Source: Azorinus chamasolen | Lineage: Eukaryota; Mollusca; Bivalvia; Cardiida; Solecurtidae | Assembly: GCA_963576725.1 (NCBI GenBank) | Contig: OY755236.1 | Coordinates: 65,769,379-65,833,378, forward strand | Direction of reading: 5' to 3' | DNA: 64,000 bases | Part shown: one piece after another, positions 32,486 to 44,300 of the stretch | Numbering within the stretch: the first letter of the stretch is position 1 | How the letters are laid out: each line of letters opens with the position of its first letter | Notes under the pieces: model-generated | Databases searched by the model: none | Seen by the model: only the letters and a program-made list of their open reading frames with translations | Told to the model about the DNA's origin: nothing | Program-made: the position numbers and the translations under genes

Positions 32486-35400
32486 TTTTTTTTCTTCAGG
32501 CCCTGCAGCGAGGGACCCCATTTATTTTCCCCGTCCATTTGACGTGTGAGGGTCGGATAACCATCCCTCTCCACATCTTACAAGCCCGCATACAAAACAT
32601 AAATTTACAAGCAATACAAAGAATGGATATCGTACATATAACTGTTATAACGATAACAAAGTTTTTGTAGTGAGCTGTTAAATGTAAATGTTAAGCTGGT
32701 GTTAGACCTAAGGCACAAATCTTCCTAGTTTCGGTTCCAGTATTTTACGATACTTTTGATATGTTTGGCTAAGAACAATCATCCCATGGCATTCGCTGCA
32801 AGAACCTGTTGAGCTGAACTATAATATTAACAGACTGAACAAAGAAAGTATAAATAATTGTAATAAAAAAAACCACAAACAAAAAAACACTCTTAGCTGC
32901 CAGGCCGGTTATTTGTTTATAATGTTTTTATTGTATACACCCTACATGTACCAGTATACTGATCTTTTAAGATCTTTGTATAGGACACACTGTATTTTAA
33001 GATTTTTGAAACAGATGTTCTATATTTTGCCATGTTTTTTCAAGTATATATTCGTTGTTATTTTGTACGGCGGTCTGGCTAAGTAGATTATATTTAAAAG
33101 ATATGTATTTTTTAGCACCTTGCCCAGTTGGAAGAAATTTCAGGTTTCTGCATTGAAAAATATACATTTTGAAGAATAGGAGCACGAGATCATAAGCTGT
33201 ATCTAAAGCATTTGTGTATCCAAATAACATAGTTTCTAAACTTAATTCTCTGAAATGGTGTTGATCAAACATATTTTGTATTAGGTTTAAGGTAATTGGG
33301 CAGTGCCAAAACAAATGTTCAATCGTTTCTTGATTTCTTTTACAAAAAGTACAAAGTGGATCGTCCGTGTATTTCATTTTAATGAGGTATGAATTTACTC
33401 CTAAAAGTCTATGAATGACTCTTACCTGAAACCACTGTATTTGTGTATCAGTAGTAATTTTGAATGGCAGCGAAAATATGTTTTTCCATTGTTTGTCCGA
33501 GATATGTGCTGTTAATTTGTTATTCCAAGTGTAAATGCACTTTGACTCAATTTCATTTCTATTCAAAGCTTTATAAAATCGTTTGGCACCTTTGCTGTCT
33601 TTAATAATAAAATCAATATAAGGCGGTATATATGGTTTGTGCAAAGGTTCAACTTCTTTCAAAATAATATCCAATTTTCTTGCTGTTACTTGCAATGCAC
33701 ATATAACACCATTATAAGTTAAAAAGTTAGTTTTAAGATTGTATTTTACTTTCAACTGTTCGAACCCTATGATCGAGTTGTTCTCGTTCAGCAAATCACC
33801 AATACAGTGTATTCCTGCACGAAACCACGATTTTAGGAAAACACTTTGTGACCCAATTAAGAGAGCATATGGTTGTAGAAAAGGGGAAAGTTGACTATGT
33901 TTTCTTTTCCCATACATTGAGTACACATTAACTTTGAAAATGCTTCAAAAACATGTGCCCAGAATTTATTACTGCATTTAAATGATAATAATTCGGGATA
34001 ATGTTTACCACAATTCATTAATCTTTCTACGTCTACATATTTCTTGGTAATTGTTGACCATCTGCTTTCACAATGTACTAATCTTCTTATCCAAGAGATC
34101 TTTAAAGACTCAATAAAAGCCTTGATATTCACCATTCTAAGACCACCTTCTGGGTAATCTTTGACTACTATTTCTTTCTTAATCTTGTGAGGGCCATTCC
34201 AGATAAAATGAAATAAGGAACTTTCTAGTTTCTTCAAAATTTCGTCAGATGGGTTTGGTAATGAAAGAAATAGATGGTTTAGCTTTGCAATTATTAGAGT
34301 TTTAACAACTGTAATTTTTCCTATTGGAGAAAGAATACGTCTGCTCCACTTTTTAATTGTATCTTCTATCTCTGCAATTTTAGATTTATAATTCAAGTCA
34401 ATCATTTTAGTCAGATCGACATGAAACTTTATGCCTAGCATATTAAACTGCTGTTGATTCCATGATAGTTTCCATTTAGTTTTAATTGTATCTGAGCTAT
34501 ACTTTTTCTTACCTATCCAGACCACCTTAGTTTTATCAAAATTTACTTTTAAGCCTGATATCAAAGAGAAATTTGAAAGTGCATTCAATGTTTCATTTAA
34601 TGATTCACTAGATCCGTCTAATATGGCGCTAGTGTCATCTGCAAATTGCGATAATTTATATTCTGTATCATTAATGGTAATGCCAGTAATTTTAGGATTA
34701 GATCTTAAATGAATAGATAAAATTTCTGCACATAAAATGAAGATGTAACAACTTAAAGGATCACCCTGTCTACAGCCCCTACGGACATTGAAAAAGTCCG
34801 AAAGGAAGCCACATTGAGTTACAGTAGAGGTTGCATCTTTATAGAAAAGATTAAACCACCTTTGTATATCATGTCCAAAGTTAAAATGTTTCAAAGTTTT
34901 ATTTACAAAAGACCATGAGAGGGAATCAAAAGCCTTTTCGAAATCTATTAAAAGTAAAATGCCAGGAATGTCGTTTTCTTCGGTATAATGAAGTATATCG
35001 TATATTAGTCTAGTGTTTTCACCAATGAATCGACCTTTAAGGAACCCTGTTTGGTCAGTATATATTATGCTTGGTAACAAAGATTTAAGTCTGTTTGCAA
35101 TACATCCAGTTCCAATTTTATAAACAGTGTTCAGTAATGTGATGGGGCGCCAGTTTTTAAGAAGGTATTTTGATTTATTTCCTTTTGGAATACATGTAAT
35201 TAAGCCTTGTCTGAGTGGTTGCCAATTTATTCATACTGAATGCTTCATTAAGAGCTCTAACAACAAAAATACCTATCTTAGCCCAAAATACCTTATAAAA
35301 ATCTGCACTAAAACCGGAAGTCCCCGGGCTACGATTGTTTTTCATATTTTTCAAAGTATTCGTTGCTTCATTCAGAGTTATTTCACCTTCTATACTTTTT

Positions 35401-36985
35401 GAATCTTGATCATTCAGTCTTGGTATATTTTCGTTTTCAAAAAAGACATTTAATTGTTCTTTTGTTACAATTTCATCTCTTGCTTTGTATAAGGTTTCGT
35501 AAAAAAGTTTTGTTTCAGCTAAAATACCCGTTTGGTTTGTGATTTCCGACCCATCCTCTCTTATAATTTTCTGAATTGTCTTTGATATGATATTAGATTT
35601 CTCTAGTCCACAAAAATATCTGGTTGGTTTTTCCCCTTCTATACTCCATTTAACTTTAGACCTTATTACTGACCCTCTCATTTTTTCATCGTTAATATTT
35701 CTTAATTCCTTAGTTAAAAATGAATGCTCTTCTAAATTGTGTTCCGCTAAGTTTTGCTCTAAGTCACGTATTGTATTTATTAATTCTATTTCTCTGACCT
35801 TTGTTTGCCTTTTTTAAACGAACCATATGAGATTGATTTACCTCTTATCTCCATTAACAAAATATCTAGGAATAATTGGTCACTTATGCTTAATTGTATC
35901 TCCTGTTTTGGTATATCTTTAATTGACTCTCTATTATAAACTGGTAATGCATATTGTTCTATTACATCTTCTATTTTCTTGTTTATTGTTTGAATATATT
36001 CTAAGTCTTTAAGTAAAGAATTGTTGTGTTTCCAAAGTCCTGACTTGTGTTCAAAATTGTTAAATTGAAACATTGTCGTAATTATGGAGTGGTCTGATTG
36101 AAAACTATGTTCTATAGAGGAGTTACTAGAATAAACAGACAAGGGTTGCGAAATAAGGAAAACATCTAAACGAGCTTGTTGTATGGGTTTTTGCTTTCTC
36201 CAAGTATAACGTTTCTTTTCTGGATTCATTTCCCGAAAAGGATCTATTAACTCCCTATTTGTAATGTGATTTAAAAGAACTTCTCGTGATTTCCTGTTGT
36301 TTACATGTTTATAATTATGATAGTCTAGATCTGGGTCCAAAACTAAATTAAAATCTCCGCAGATTACATATGTCATATTTCCAATGCTATCTATGATGTC
36401 AAAAATGTTATTATAAAAAGACGGTGTATCACTATTTGGTCCATATATCGATACTAGAGTAAATCTAACATCTTGTACACTTAAATCAAGTAAAACATAA
36501 TTCCCATACGGATCAATTATTTCATTATGTATCTTAAATTCACATTTTCTAAAAAGCACTGCTACTCCCCGGCTATTTGAGGAATTACAACTTAAGTAAA
36601 CTTCAGACCCCCATTCTGTATAAACAGTTTTGTATAGATCTTGAGTAAAATGGGTATCTTGAAGACAGAATATATCATATTTTAGGGATTTGAGATGATG
36701 GAAAACATTCAGTCTTTTCTGTTTACCGTGCAACCCTCTACAATTCAGAGACAGGATTCCCAGACTCTCCATTTCCAGTTTTGTTGAAAGGGGAACCATA
36801 CATTAATGTGCAGAAAATTTGTTGTGTCCTTGACCTGGGCAGTAAGATAAACAAAAAAGGTAATAGCATAAAACACAAATACATAGTAATCACTCACAAA
36901 CATTTCACCAAAGAAATTCAATGGCAGAAATCACACACTCAAAATACTCTGAAAAAATATTCAAAGATTATAATACAAGAATTAT
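32486..36985 (-). mobile_element. L1/Tx1-type LINE, ORF1 absent
   Basis: The element reads right to left. The 3' end has about 500 bp of UTR after the ORF2 stop at 32997 and an A-run (eight A on the minus strand, 32493-32486) abutting the split MITE. The 5' border is uncertain and no ORF1 was found, so it is probably 5'-truncated. No clear target-site duplication was visible. Confidence 0.75.
32997..36799 (-). pseudogene. LINE ORF2 (endonuclease, reverse transcriptase, zinc-binding end), frameshifted
   Basis: In order: an APE-type endonuclease (LSLNCRGLHGKQKR, GDFNLVLDPDLDY, SDHSIITTMF), a linker, a reverse transcriptase (LKNWRPITLLN, DQTGFLKGRF, LIDFEKAFDS, GCRQGDPLSC, SQFADDTSAI) and a C-terminal CTFC...HLFWHC zinc-binding-type segment. 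Three single-base frameshifts, near 35795, 35220 and 33915, break it into four pieces (337, 168, 407 and 309 codons in the open frames). The endonuclease LQDTHF box has D where most relatives have E. Few stop codons remain otherwise, so the insertion is fairly young but inactive. Confidence 0.88.
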
Positions 36986-37354
36986 AGTAGAGAAGAATTT
37001 AGATACTTTTAGACAGGTGGCTGTTTAATCCAGGGTGAAAGTCATACAGAAAGCTCCTATAGTACACCCTGCATTAAGCTGCCACCGGTCTATAATACCG
37101 ATATTTATACTAAATCCGGTTTAGAGGGGGTTTACTGTACCTGATGAATAACGATGTAACTTAATTTATGGATATGGATTAGCTGCATTTTTATAATGGC
37201 ATAATCTTTAATTACCCTAATTATTCAGATAGAAGAAGTTTGACCAATGTCTTTACTATCTGTTACTACAGTGCAAAGCTTCCAGATGGTTGGGGAGGGG
37301 AAAGCTAGTGTCAGAATATTTAGGGTAAATATCATATGCATACAAGACTATTTG

Positions 37355-37500
37355 ACTATGACAAAAATTGTAGCATCATCAGATTTATTCATTCCACAAT
37401 CAATCAGAGCAGATCCTGACCAGACAGCTCATACCGAAGCGGTCTTATTTTGGAAATACATGCACTCCGTTTGTTAGCAATTGCTTTACACCTCGTATTA
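37355..37500. mobile_element. TTAA-type MITE family A fragment
   Basis: AATCAGAGCAGATCCTGACC with CAGACAGCTC; ends eroded. Confidence 0.4.
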
Positions 37501-37532
37501 GTGAAGGGTTGGCGTGGCACTAATTTAACTAG

Positions 37533-37826
37533 TTTGCGACTAAATACGATACATTTGTGGTTGAAGACCAACACAATTCCGACCGGAGATTGAACGTTGC
37601 CGACACCGACGCTCTGTCTACTGAATTAACAGGATTCATTTCTAGACGCATCATCCGAACAGGTTCTACACTGTTTGTTAGCTTGGAGACTAGAGTACGT
37701 ATGTATGCTGATGGGTGTAATACAGCTGCCTTCCCTGACCAGACGCCTCTTTGTCTACTCGGTGATATAGGTCTTGGCTTACACTGTCCGGTATATCAAA
37801 AATGTTACCTCAGACCGTGCCCATAG
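37533..37826 (+). CDS. Unassigned open stretch, possible exon
   Basis: After a TTTAACTAG there are 97 open codons to a TAG, in a patch that is more GC-rich than its surroundings and has purines frequent in first codon position. The end is cysteine-bearing (PLCLLGDIGLGLHCP). One minus-strand frame is also open for about 87 codons. I recognise no domain and cannot decide the strand, so this is only a candidate. Confidence 0.18.
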   Translation, partial: FATKYDTFVVEDQHNSDRRLNVADTDALSTELTGFISRRIIRTGSTLFVSLETRVRMYADGCNTAAFPDQTPLCLLGDIGLGLHCPVYQKCYLRPCP

Positions 37827-37873
37827 TTATCATACAATTAATAACCATGGGATCTATAAGAGCACATGCTTGC

Positions 37874-38102
37874 TTAACCCATTCCCTCATATTGACGACT
37901 TTTGATGACTCCGTAAAAGTCACTTTGTGAAACCATTTTGATAAATAGAGCATTTGCTCCTATAGGAGCAAATGCTCTATTTATCACAATGGTTTCAAAC
38001 TATAACATTCTAAAAGTTTCCTTTTCTCTAGTTAATGCTGCTTTTCGGTAGATTTATTCAAAGTGGTTGTATCTAAAAATAGCCTATGAGGTAATGGGTT
38101 AA
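37874..38102. mobile_element. TTAA-type MITE, family B, next to half of a TA-type MITE
   Basis: TTAACCCATTCCCTCATATT to GAGGTAATGGGTTAA, with a complete ATTTGCTCCTATAGGAGCAAAT centre. The sequence that follows to 38236 (CATTAAGTTACCACCTGTC to AACTGTA) is the right half of a TA-type MITE, so the insertion again hit a TTAA inside such an element. Confidence 0.75.
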
Positions 38103-38259
38103 TACAGGGCAAAGGTAACGCAGAAAGTTCCTAGAGGAGTTTTCTGCATACTTTCGACCTGCATTAAGTTACCACCTGTCTTAATGACACAAAGGTAGAT
38201 TTAATTCGGGTGGTAGATGGAGACAGGTTTAACTGTATTTCACATAGAGCGACTCGTAA

Positions 38260-38500
38260 ACATTGTTCCCGGACATCATTATCAAAGAATGCTGCAGGAA
38301 ACCAAATGGGTTAAATATATATATAATATTGGAAGTTCACCGTTCTCTGATTTTATTTTCATTAGTATCTGTAGTAATGGAGACATGGGTTATTTTATAT
38401 ACAATATTGAAAGTTCACCGTTCTCTGATTTCATTATCAAAGAATGCTACCGAAAACTAAGATGTAAACTATCAAAAATTGGTCGTTCTCTGATTAGATT
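38260..38500. repeat. Local tandem duplication next to the ShKT exon
   Basis: AAGTTCACCGTTCTCTGATTT occurs twice and GTATCTGTAGTAATGGAGAC resembles the end of the ShKT exon, so the 3' end of that exon and its flank have been duplicated. Confidence 0.5.
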
Positions 38501-38501
38501 T

Positions 38502-38638
38502 TCAACAGTATCTGCAGTAGTGGAGACACCCAGCATTGGATGCGACCTCGCGACTGTGACAGACAATGCTAGCGGCCAGTATACAGGTGTTTGTGGACGT
38601 GCGGTCTGTACAGTGGTTGTTAGGCGGCGTTGTTACAT
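38502..38638 (-). CDS. ShKT-domain terminal exon
   Basis: After an acceptor ending TTTGTTTCAG, the phase-1 frame (the phase left by every EGF exon upstream) gives 45 residues and a TGA. Six cysteines have the spacing C-x8-C-x7-C-x10-C-x3-C-x2-C, starting with CTD and ending YCRYC just before the stop. That is the ShKT pattern, and ShKT modules commonly sit at protein C-termini. The opposite strand is also open here with aligned codons, so coding strand cannot be decided by openness alone. The choice rests on the cysteine spacing, the splice site and the phase. ShKT folds occur in toxins but also widely in ordinary secreted invertebrate proteins; nothing here points to a toxin. Confidence 0.55.
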
Positions 38639-41343
38639 CTGAAACAAAAATGTGGTCTGTGGATATTTTAATCGTTTACATCGTAAATCCTCTTTTAACG
38701 CATTTGCAAACATGGTTGATCCAGATTAGGCGGCGTCTGTCGGAGCCGCCTGATCAGAATCTGCTCCGGTTGCTTTTGAAGTTATATACATGTATATCTT
38801 ATTATACCTTATTATACCTTTTCTGCTATGGCCAAACAATTCGACGTTCTTTTAACAATATAAAAAATCAGCTAATAAATATTCATTATGACATGAATTC
38901 TTGTTTAATATTCCTGATTTAAGGATTTAGAGTATAAAGTATGGGACTACATTGATCATCGTAATGTTTTTTAATACAGAGTAAATGCGAAAATGAAGTA
39001 GAATAGAATAGAAGTCAGGCAGGAAGTTTGAAAATGCCACACGACAGTGTATAGCAACATCCGGGTGAATTCAGTACGAAGACTTACGAACAATAATGGT
39101 TGCATACATAATTATCATATAATTCAGCTGTACAATATGATCTATATAAATCCGCAAAAAGGAAACAGAACAGACCCTCCCTGACCAGACGGCTCCTACA
39201 TGGGCCGTCTCCTATTGGTCTACTCTATTTATATGGTATTAAAAGGCGCATGTAATGAGTAAAAGCTTAAACAATAAAACCGATAGCTTATTGAAAAATT
39301 ATGTCATCCTACACAGAATTGAATTATCAACAAGTGGAATCGACTAATTTCAAAATAGTGTATGCACTCATCCAGTTAAACAGTCTTAATATATCAACAC
39401 ATGGAATCAACTAATTTCAAAATATTGTATGTACTCATTCAGTTCTACATAGTCTTAAAACATTAACCAGTGGAATCAACTAATTTCAAAGCAGTGTATG
39501 TACACATTCAATTCTACATAGTCTTAAAATATCAACAAGTGGACTCACCAGTTTCAAAGAATTGTACGTACTCATTTAGTTTTACATAGTCTTAAAATAG
39601 CAACAAATGGAATCAACTAATTTCAAATTATTGTATGTACAGTAAAACCTCTATATAACGACCATTAAATTACATCAAGTAATTTGTGTTAATGGCAAGT
39701 GGTTGCTTAAAGCAAGGTGAAAGCTCCAACAGGAGCGTTCTGTTTTACTTTCACATTGCTTTAAGCAGCCACATGCCCACATATACCAACTAATTAACAC
39801 AATTTGATGGCCGTTATAGAGAGGTTTTACTGTACTCGTTCAGTTTACTCCACATACATTTGTACATTGTAGTAGGATATATTTCCTTCCGACCGACTCT
39901 TGCAATGTGTGGGGAGTGAACTGAATGAGTACATGTATTCTCATACATCTCACACTTTTAATAGGTTGAATAGAAATGAAACGAGTGATGCCTGTGTCAA
40001 TCAAAGGTGCCCGGCGCATGCTTGGACTCACCCATGGACCCCCCCCCCCCCCCCAAAAAAAAAAAAAGATATTGTGATCGAAGTATGTTTAACTACGACC
40101 CGGAAAAAATCCTTTCGGGTCTATATATGTTAGATATATAGACCCGATAGGAATTTTTTTCCGGGTCGTGTTTTTCTTGTTTTTCAGAGTGGTTTAATGT
40201 TCAAATAGATAGTTTTAGGCTAGTTTTACATACTTCGATCACATTTTTTTTTCATTTTTTTATATATTTTTTTTTTTTTTTTGAGGGGGGGGGGGGGGGG
40301 GGGGGTCCGTGGGTGAGTCCAAGCATGCGTCGGGCACCTTTGGTGTCAATAACATTTTGGCTTGGCAGAAACTGCAGAATCAGATCTATATAATTCCATA
40401 AGCAACAACAATAGACCCATATCAGATGGATCATATAGGGGCCGTTTGGTCAGGGTCTACTTTGTTTGCAAGCACGAGAAAATGCGTCTATATGAGAGAA
40501 AGGGTTAACGTTAAACTAGAAACAAACCCTACTATAAGAGCCCCAAACTCCTCACACTGATCTCCCTTGTCACTTCGTGCGGTCACCTCTTGAGCATAGC
40601 GATTAGGGGAGTCACAGCGTTGGAGGTTGTAAGAGCCCGGATTGAGTCAGACGACACTAGTTATACATGTATCACTATGGTTGAAATTGTTAATAAGGTT
40701 AAGAATGTGTGTTAAAAAAGAGCAACCCCCAACACTGAATACATTTCAAAGAATTTAAGAAGTACGACAAATGCATGCAAATATAAGTGGTAAGCCAGAG
40801 ATTAAATAAAATGATCGAAAAGAGGAGTGGGACACGAGGGACTTACGGTAATCGCAGTCTGTTCCTGAATATCCCGTGTAACAGTGGCATGTGTAGTGAG
40901 AGGCGTCACTGGTGCATGTGCCATACATGCAAGGATTGGGGGAACAGTGGTCTACCACTTTTACTGTAATATGAATCAACATCTAGTTGTAATTGAGTAG
41001 CTGCATATGCGACTGGACCTGGGCAGTATGTCGTTCGTAAAGCACGTAAGTTAAGGCTTTTTGAAGGTCGGACCCAGGCTTCAGTAAACATTGTTTTCTG
41101 CATCTATGCACGATATTGTAATATTCTATCACAAGCACATTGTGCACCTAGCTACAACTACCAATCATACTACTAATACACTTACTACTTCTACTATCGT
41201 CACTACCATAATTATCACCACCGCCGCCACTGTCGCAACCACTACTTCCACCATACCACCAATACCTCTACTGTAACGAGTTCAGTTACTTCTACTTTTA
41301 CTAGTTCAACTACCATCATCACTATGTCAACGAAACATGTTAT

Positions 41344-41397
<54 letters not shown>

Positions 41398-44300
41398 CAC
41401 TACTACATCTCTTCTGATATAGAAAAACACTTATCACAACCATCATACATATCTACTGGGACTGCTTCAACAGCCGCTACCCTTTCTTTTAATGTTGTTA
41501 TTACTAGTGTTGAATTGTCATTATGAGTCATTTTTCTATTAACAACTTTTTACTACATTGTACTTCAATCATCATTTCGTCTATATATATATACTATGTA
41601 TGACTATTGCCTTTTTGTTTTATACCCTATCTTCTGCGCATGTATCGCCGGTTTTAATTAAGATTATCCTGTGAATTGAGTAGTCATGTTATTAATGTTG
41701 TTTTTATGCCCCCCATCTGATCGGGGGGGGGGGGGGGGTATTGGTTTGTTTTCGTGTTTTCGTAAACTTATACATGTATTCTATCCATTTGTCGTATAAA
41801 TCAATTGGCATCCAAACGATGTACATATTTATATCATCAAAATAATGCTTACGGCCCATTTCCCCACGGTACATATGTTACGGATACATGAAAATTGTCA
41901 CAATTCAAGAGACGGAAAACTGCAAATATCAACGGACATGTTTGGCGAAGCTCCGACTGACTACGAATTGATTCGGGAACATCACTTGGAATAATATTCT
42001 GTAGGTATGGTATGGAACGCCATTCTGCCATGCTATTTGCTAAATGCCAAATGCCAAATGCTAAATGTAAAATGCGAAATTCTTTTTGCCAATTATGGAA
42101 ATTGCTAGGGAAAGAACCCGAATGTTCCAAATGATAGATGTAAATGACAAATGCGAAATGCAAAATACTTAATGCTAAATTCATGTTTGCACTACTACCA
42201 ATGAACAGCGACATGTTTAATTTAGTAGTGCAATAAGCAATAAGCTTAAGTGTAAATAAACATGCATTTAGCAAATGCACAGTCACTTTAGAAATGGCGC
42301 TGCTCAATTCCAGTAGTGCAAACATGCATTTAGCAATAAGCATTTCGCACTTCGCATTTGTCATTTACATCCATCATTTGGAACATTCCCTAGCGATTTA
42401 CACAGTTGGCAAAAAGCATTTCGCATTTTGTATTTAGCAATTAGCATATGGAACGCCATTCTGCCATGCTAATTGCTAAATACAAAACGTGAAATGCTCT
42501 TTGCCAATTGTGTAAATTGCTAGGGAATGTTCCAAATGATGGATGTAAATGACAAATGCGAAATGCTTATTGCTAAACGTACGTTTGCACTACTAGCATT
42601 GAACAACGCCATTTTTAAAGTGACTGTACATTTGCTAAATGCATGTTTATTTACATCAACGCTTATTGCTTATTGTACGACTAAATTTAAAATGACGCTG
42701 TTCAATATGCTAGTAGTGCAAACATGCATTTAGCAATAAGAATTTCGCGTTTGTCATTTGTACATCCATCATTTGATACATTCCGGTTCTTAACCTAGCA
42801 AATTACACAATTGGCAAAAAGCATTTCGCATTTTACATTTAGCATTTAGCAAATAACATGGCAGAATGGCGTTCCATGAATAGATGTTCACAAGAAAAGC
42901 TGACACAGCAGGTCAGTTGAATGAAAAACAAGCGAAGGAGATTTTACGACAGATGCAGATTCAATTGTGTTGCTTTCCGCCGCAGTCAATTGATCTAATT
43001 TGTCGGTACAAACAACTATTTCCTTACCCTTCTCGTTTGACAAAGTTAGCTGCAATTGACATAGATTAAGAGTCTGAAGTCAGAAAGAAAGCGATTAGGG
43101 CGTCATCTAGTTTGAATCCGTATGAGCACAGGTTTATATGGACAGTAGGTAACAATAACAACTTACATGTATTACAATGCACACCCGTGTATCCAGCGTA
43201 ACATGTACACGAAAACAAGCCTTTGTCTTGTGAACAGGTACCATGCTGGCAGGGATTGCTGTTACATGGATTTACTGAAAACAACAATAACGAAAGACAA
43301 GCCTGAAGGACTTGGTTTTATCTCCCACATTTTCTTTAATCGGATCCAGCAGATACGTAGCTCATAGTATTGTGGTATCAGAACAAGGCTTACCACTGTA
43401 AATTTCAGTCGAGATCTTTTTCAAAGTTAAGTGCTTGTGTGGCGGCCGTAAAATGTCGCCCCGTACTTCATTCTCAGTGTTGTTACATGTTCTGGTCCTT
43501 CGGGATCATTAGTTTTGATATACTTATTTTGAAAATGGAACACTGATTAAGCCGGTGCTAGTGGGCGTGAGTAGTGTTGCACTTTTAATTACTACTCATG
43601 AACGGATTCAATAAAAGTACAAATATGAGTCATGCAGGAAACACCACATACAGAACAAACCGAGACTCCCAATTTTATCTTCTCGCATTGCTACTTTTGC
43701 TTTCGAAGGATCTCCCACTTTCAGAATATTTATAAACATAATCAATTACAGCATCATTTACGTTTGTTACCTATAGTTCCATTAATTCTTAATAGATTCA
43801 ACAATGTTACTCAGTCTCAACCACGAAGCGAGTAAGAATTCCAGGATATTTCAGGGTGTTTTTGGATTTCGTTTGGACGACGGTCGACTTGCTAAACCCT
43901 TCGCCATTTGTTGCGCTCGAGTGAGATTCTGAGCAATGTTTGAATGATGTTATGGAATGAATTTCTGTACTTGCAGACAACCGGCTCGGTTAAACACCTG
44001 TTGTCTGGAACCCGCACACGTTTTGTAAATACTCATGAATAGTAACACGTGATTTTTGAGCAAGAAAATCGTGTTTCTTTTGATTTGAATAGGTGATATA
44101 CATTTGTCTTTGTTTGATAAACAAACGATTTTCCAACGTATACATATTAATTCTATTATCATAGACCTTGCACCAGACGTTCTAAATATGTACAAAATTA
44201 TTTGAGCAATTACGATTATTGAGGGCATTTGGTCATTTTACTTTCCCTGTACATTTTAGATAATTGCGCACGAGGAGAAGGGAGGGGGTCCAAGAATGGA

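Larger units (their letters stand above)
32462..37139. mobile_element. TA-type MITE split by the L1-type LINE
   Basis: TACAGTAAAACCTCTCTAAA stands alone at 32462-32484. The missing remainder, AGAGAAGAATTTAGATACTT to GGGGGTTTACTGTA, lies at 36988-37139. Joined, they match the layout of the MITE at 57419-57607. The LINE fills the gap. Confidence 0.6.

Noticed and set aside
38217..38642. 141-codon plus-strand open frame
   Set aside because: Its end is antisense to the ShKT exon with aligned codons, and its start falls in a local tandem duplication; the minus-strand reading explains the cysteines better.
40535..40655. Possible second tRNA-derived SINE
   Set aside because: GGTTGTAAGAGCCCGG only loosely resembles a B box, and no convincing A box lies at the right distance.
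41242..41430. Minus-strand poly-valine ORF
   Set aside because: It is the ACT microsatellite read in one frame.
41849..42364. 171-codon minus-strand open frame
   Set aside because: It lies inside the AAATGC foldback unit; its peptide (repeating AKC, AFALL text) reflects the repeated words.
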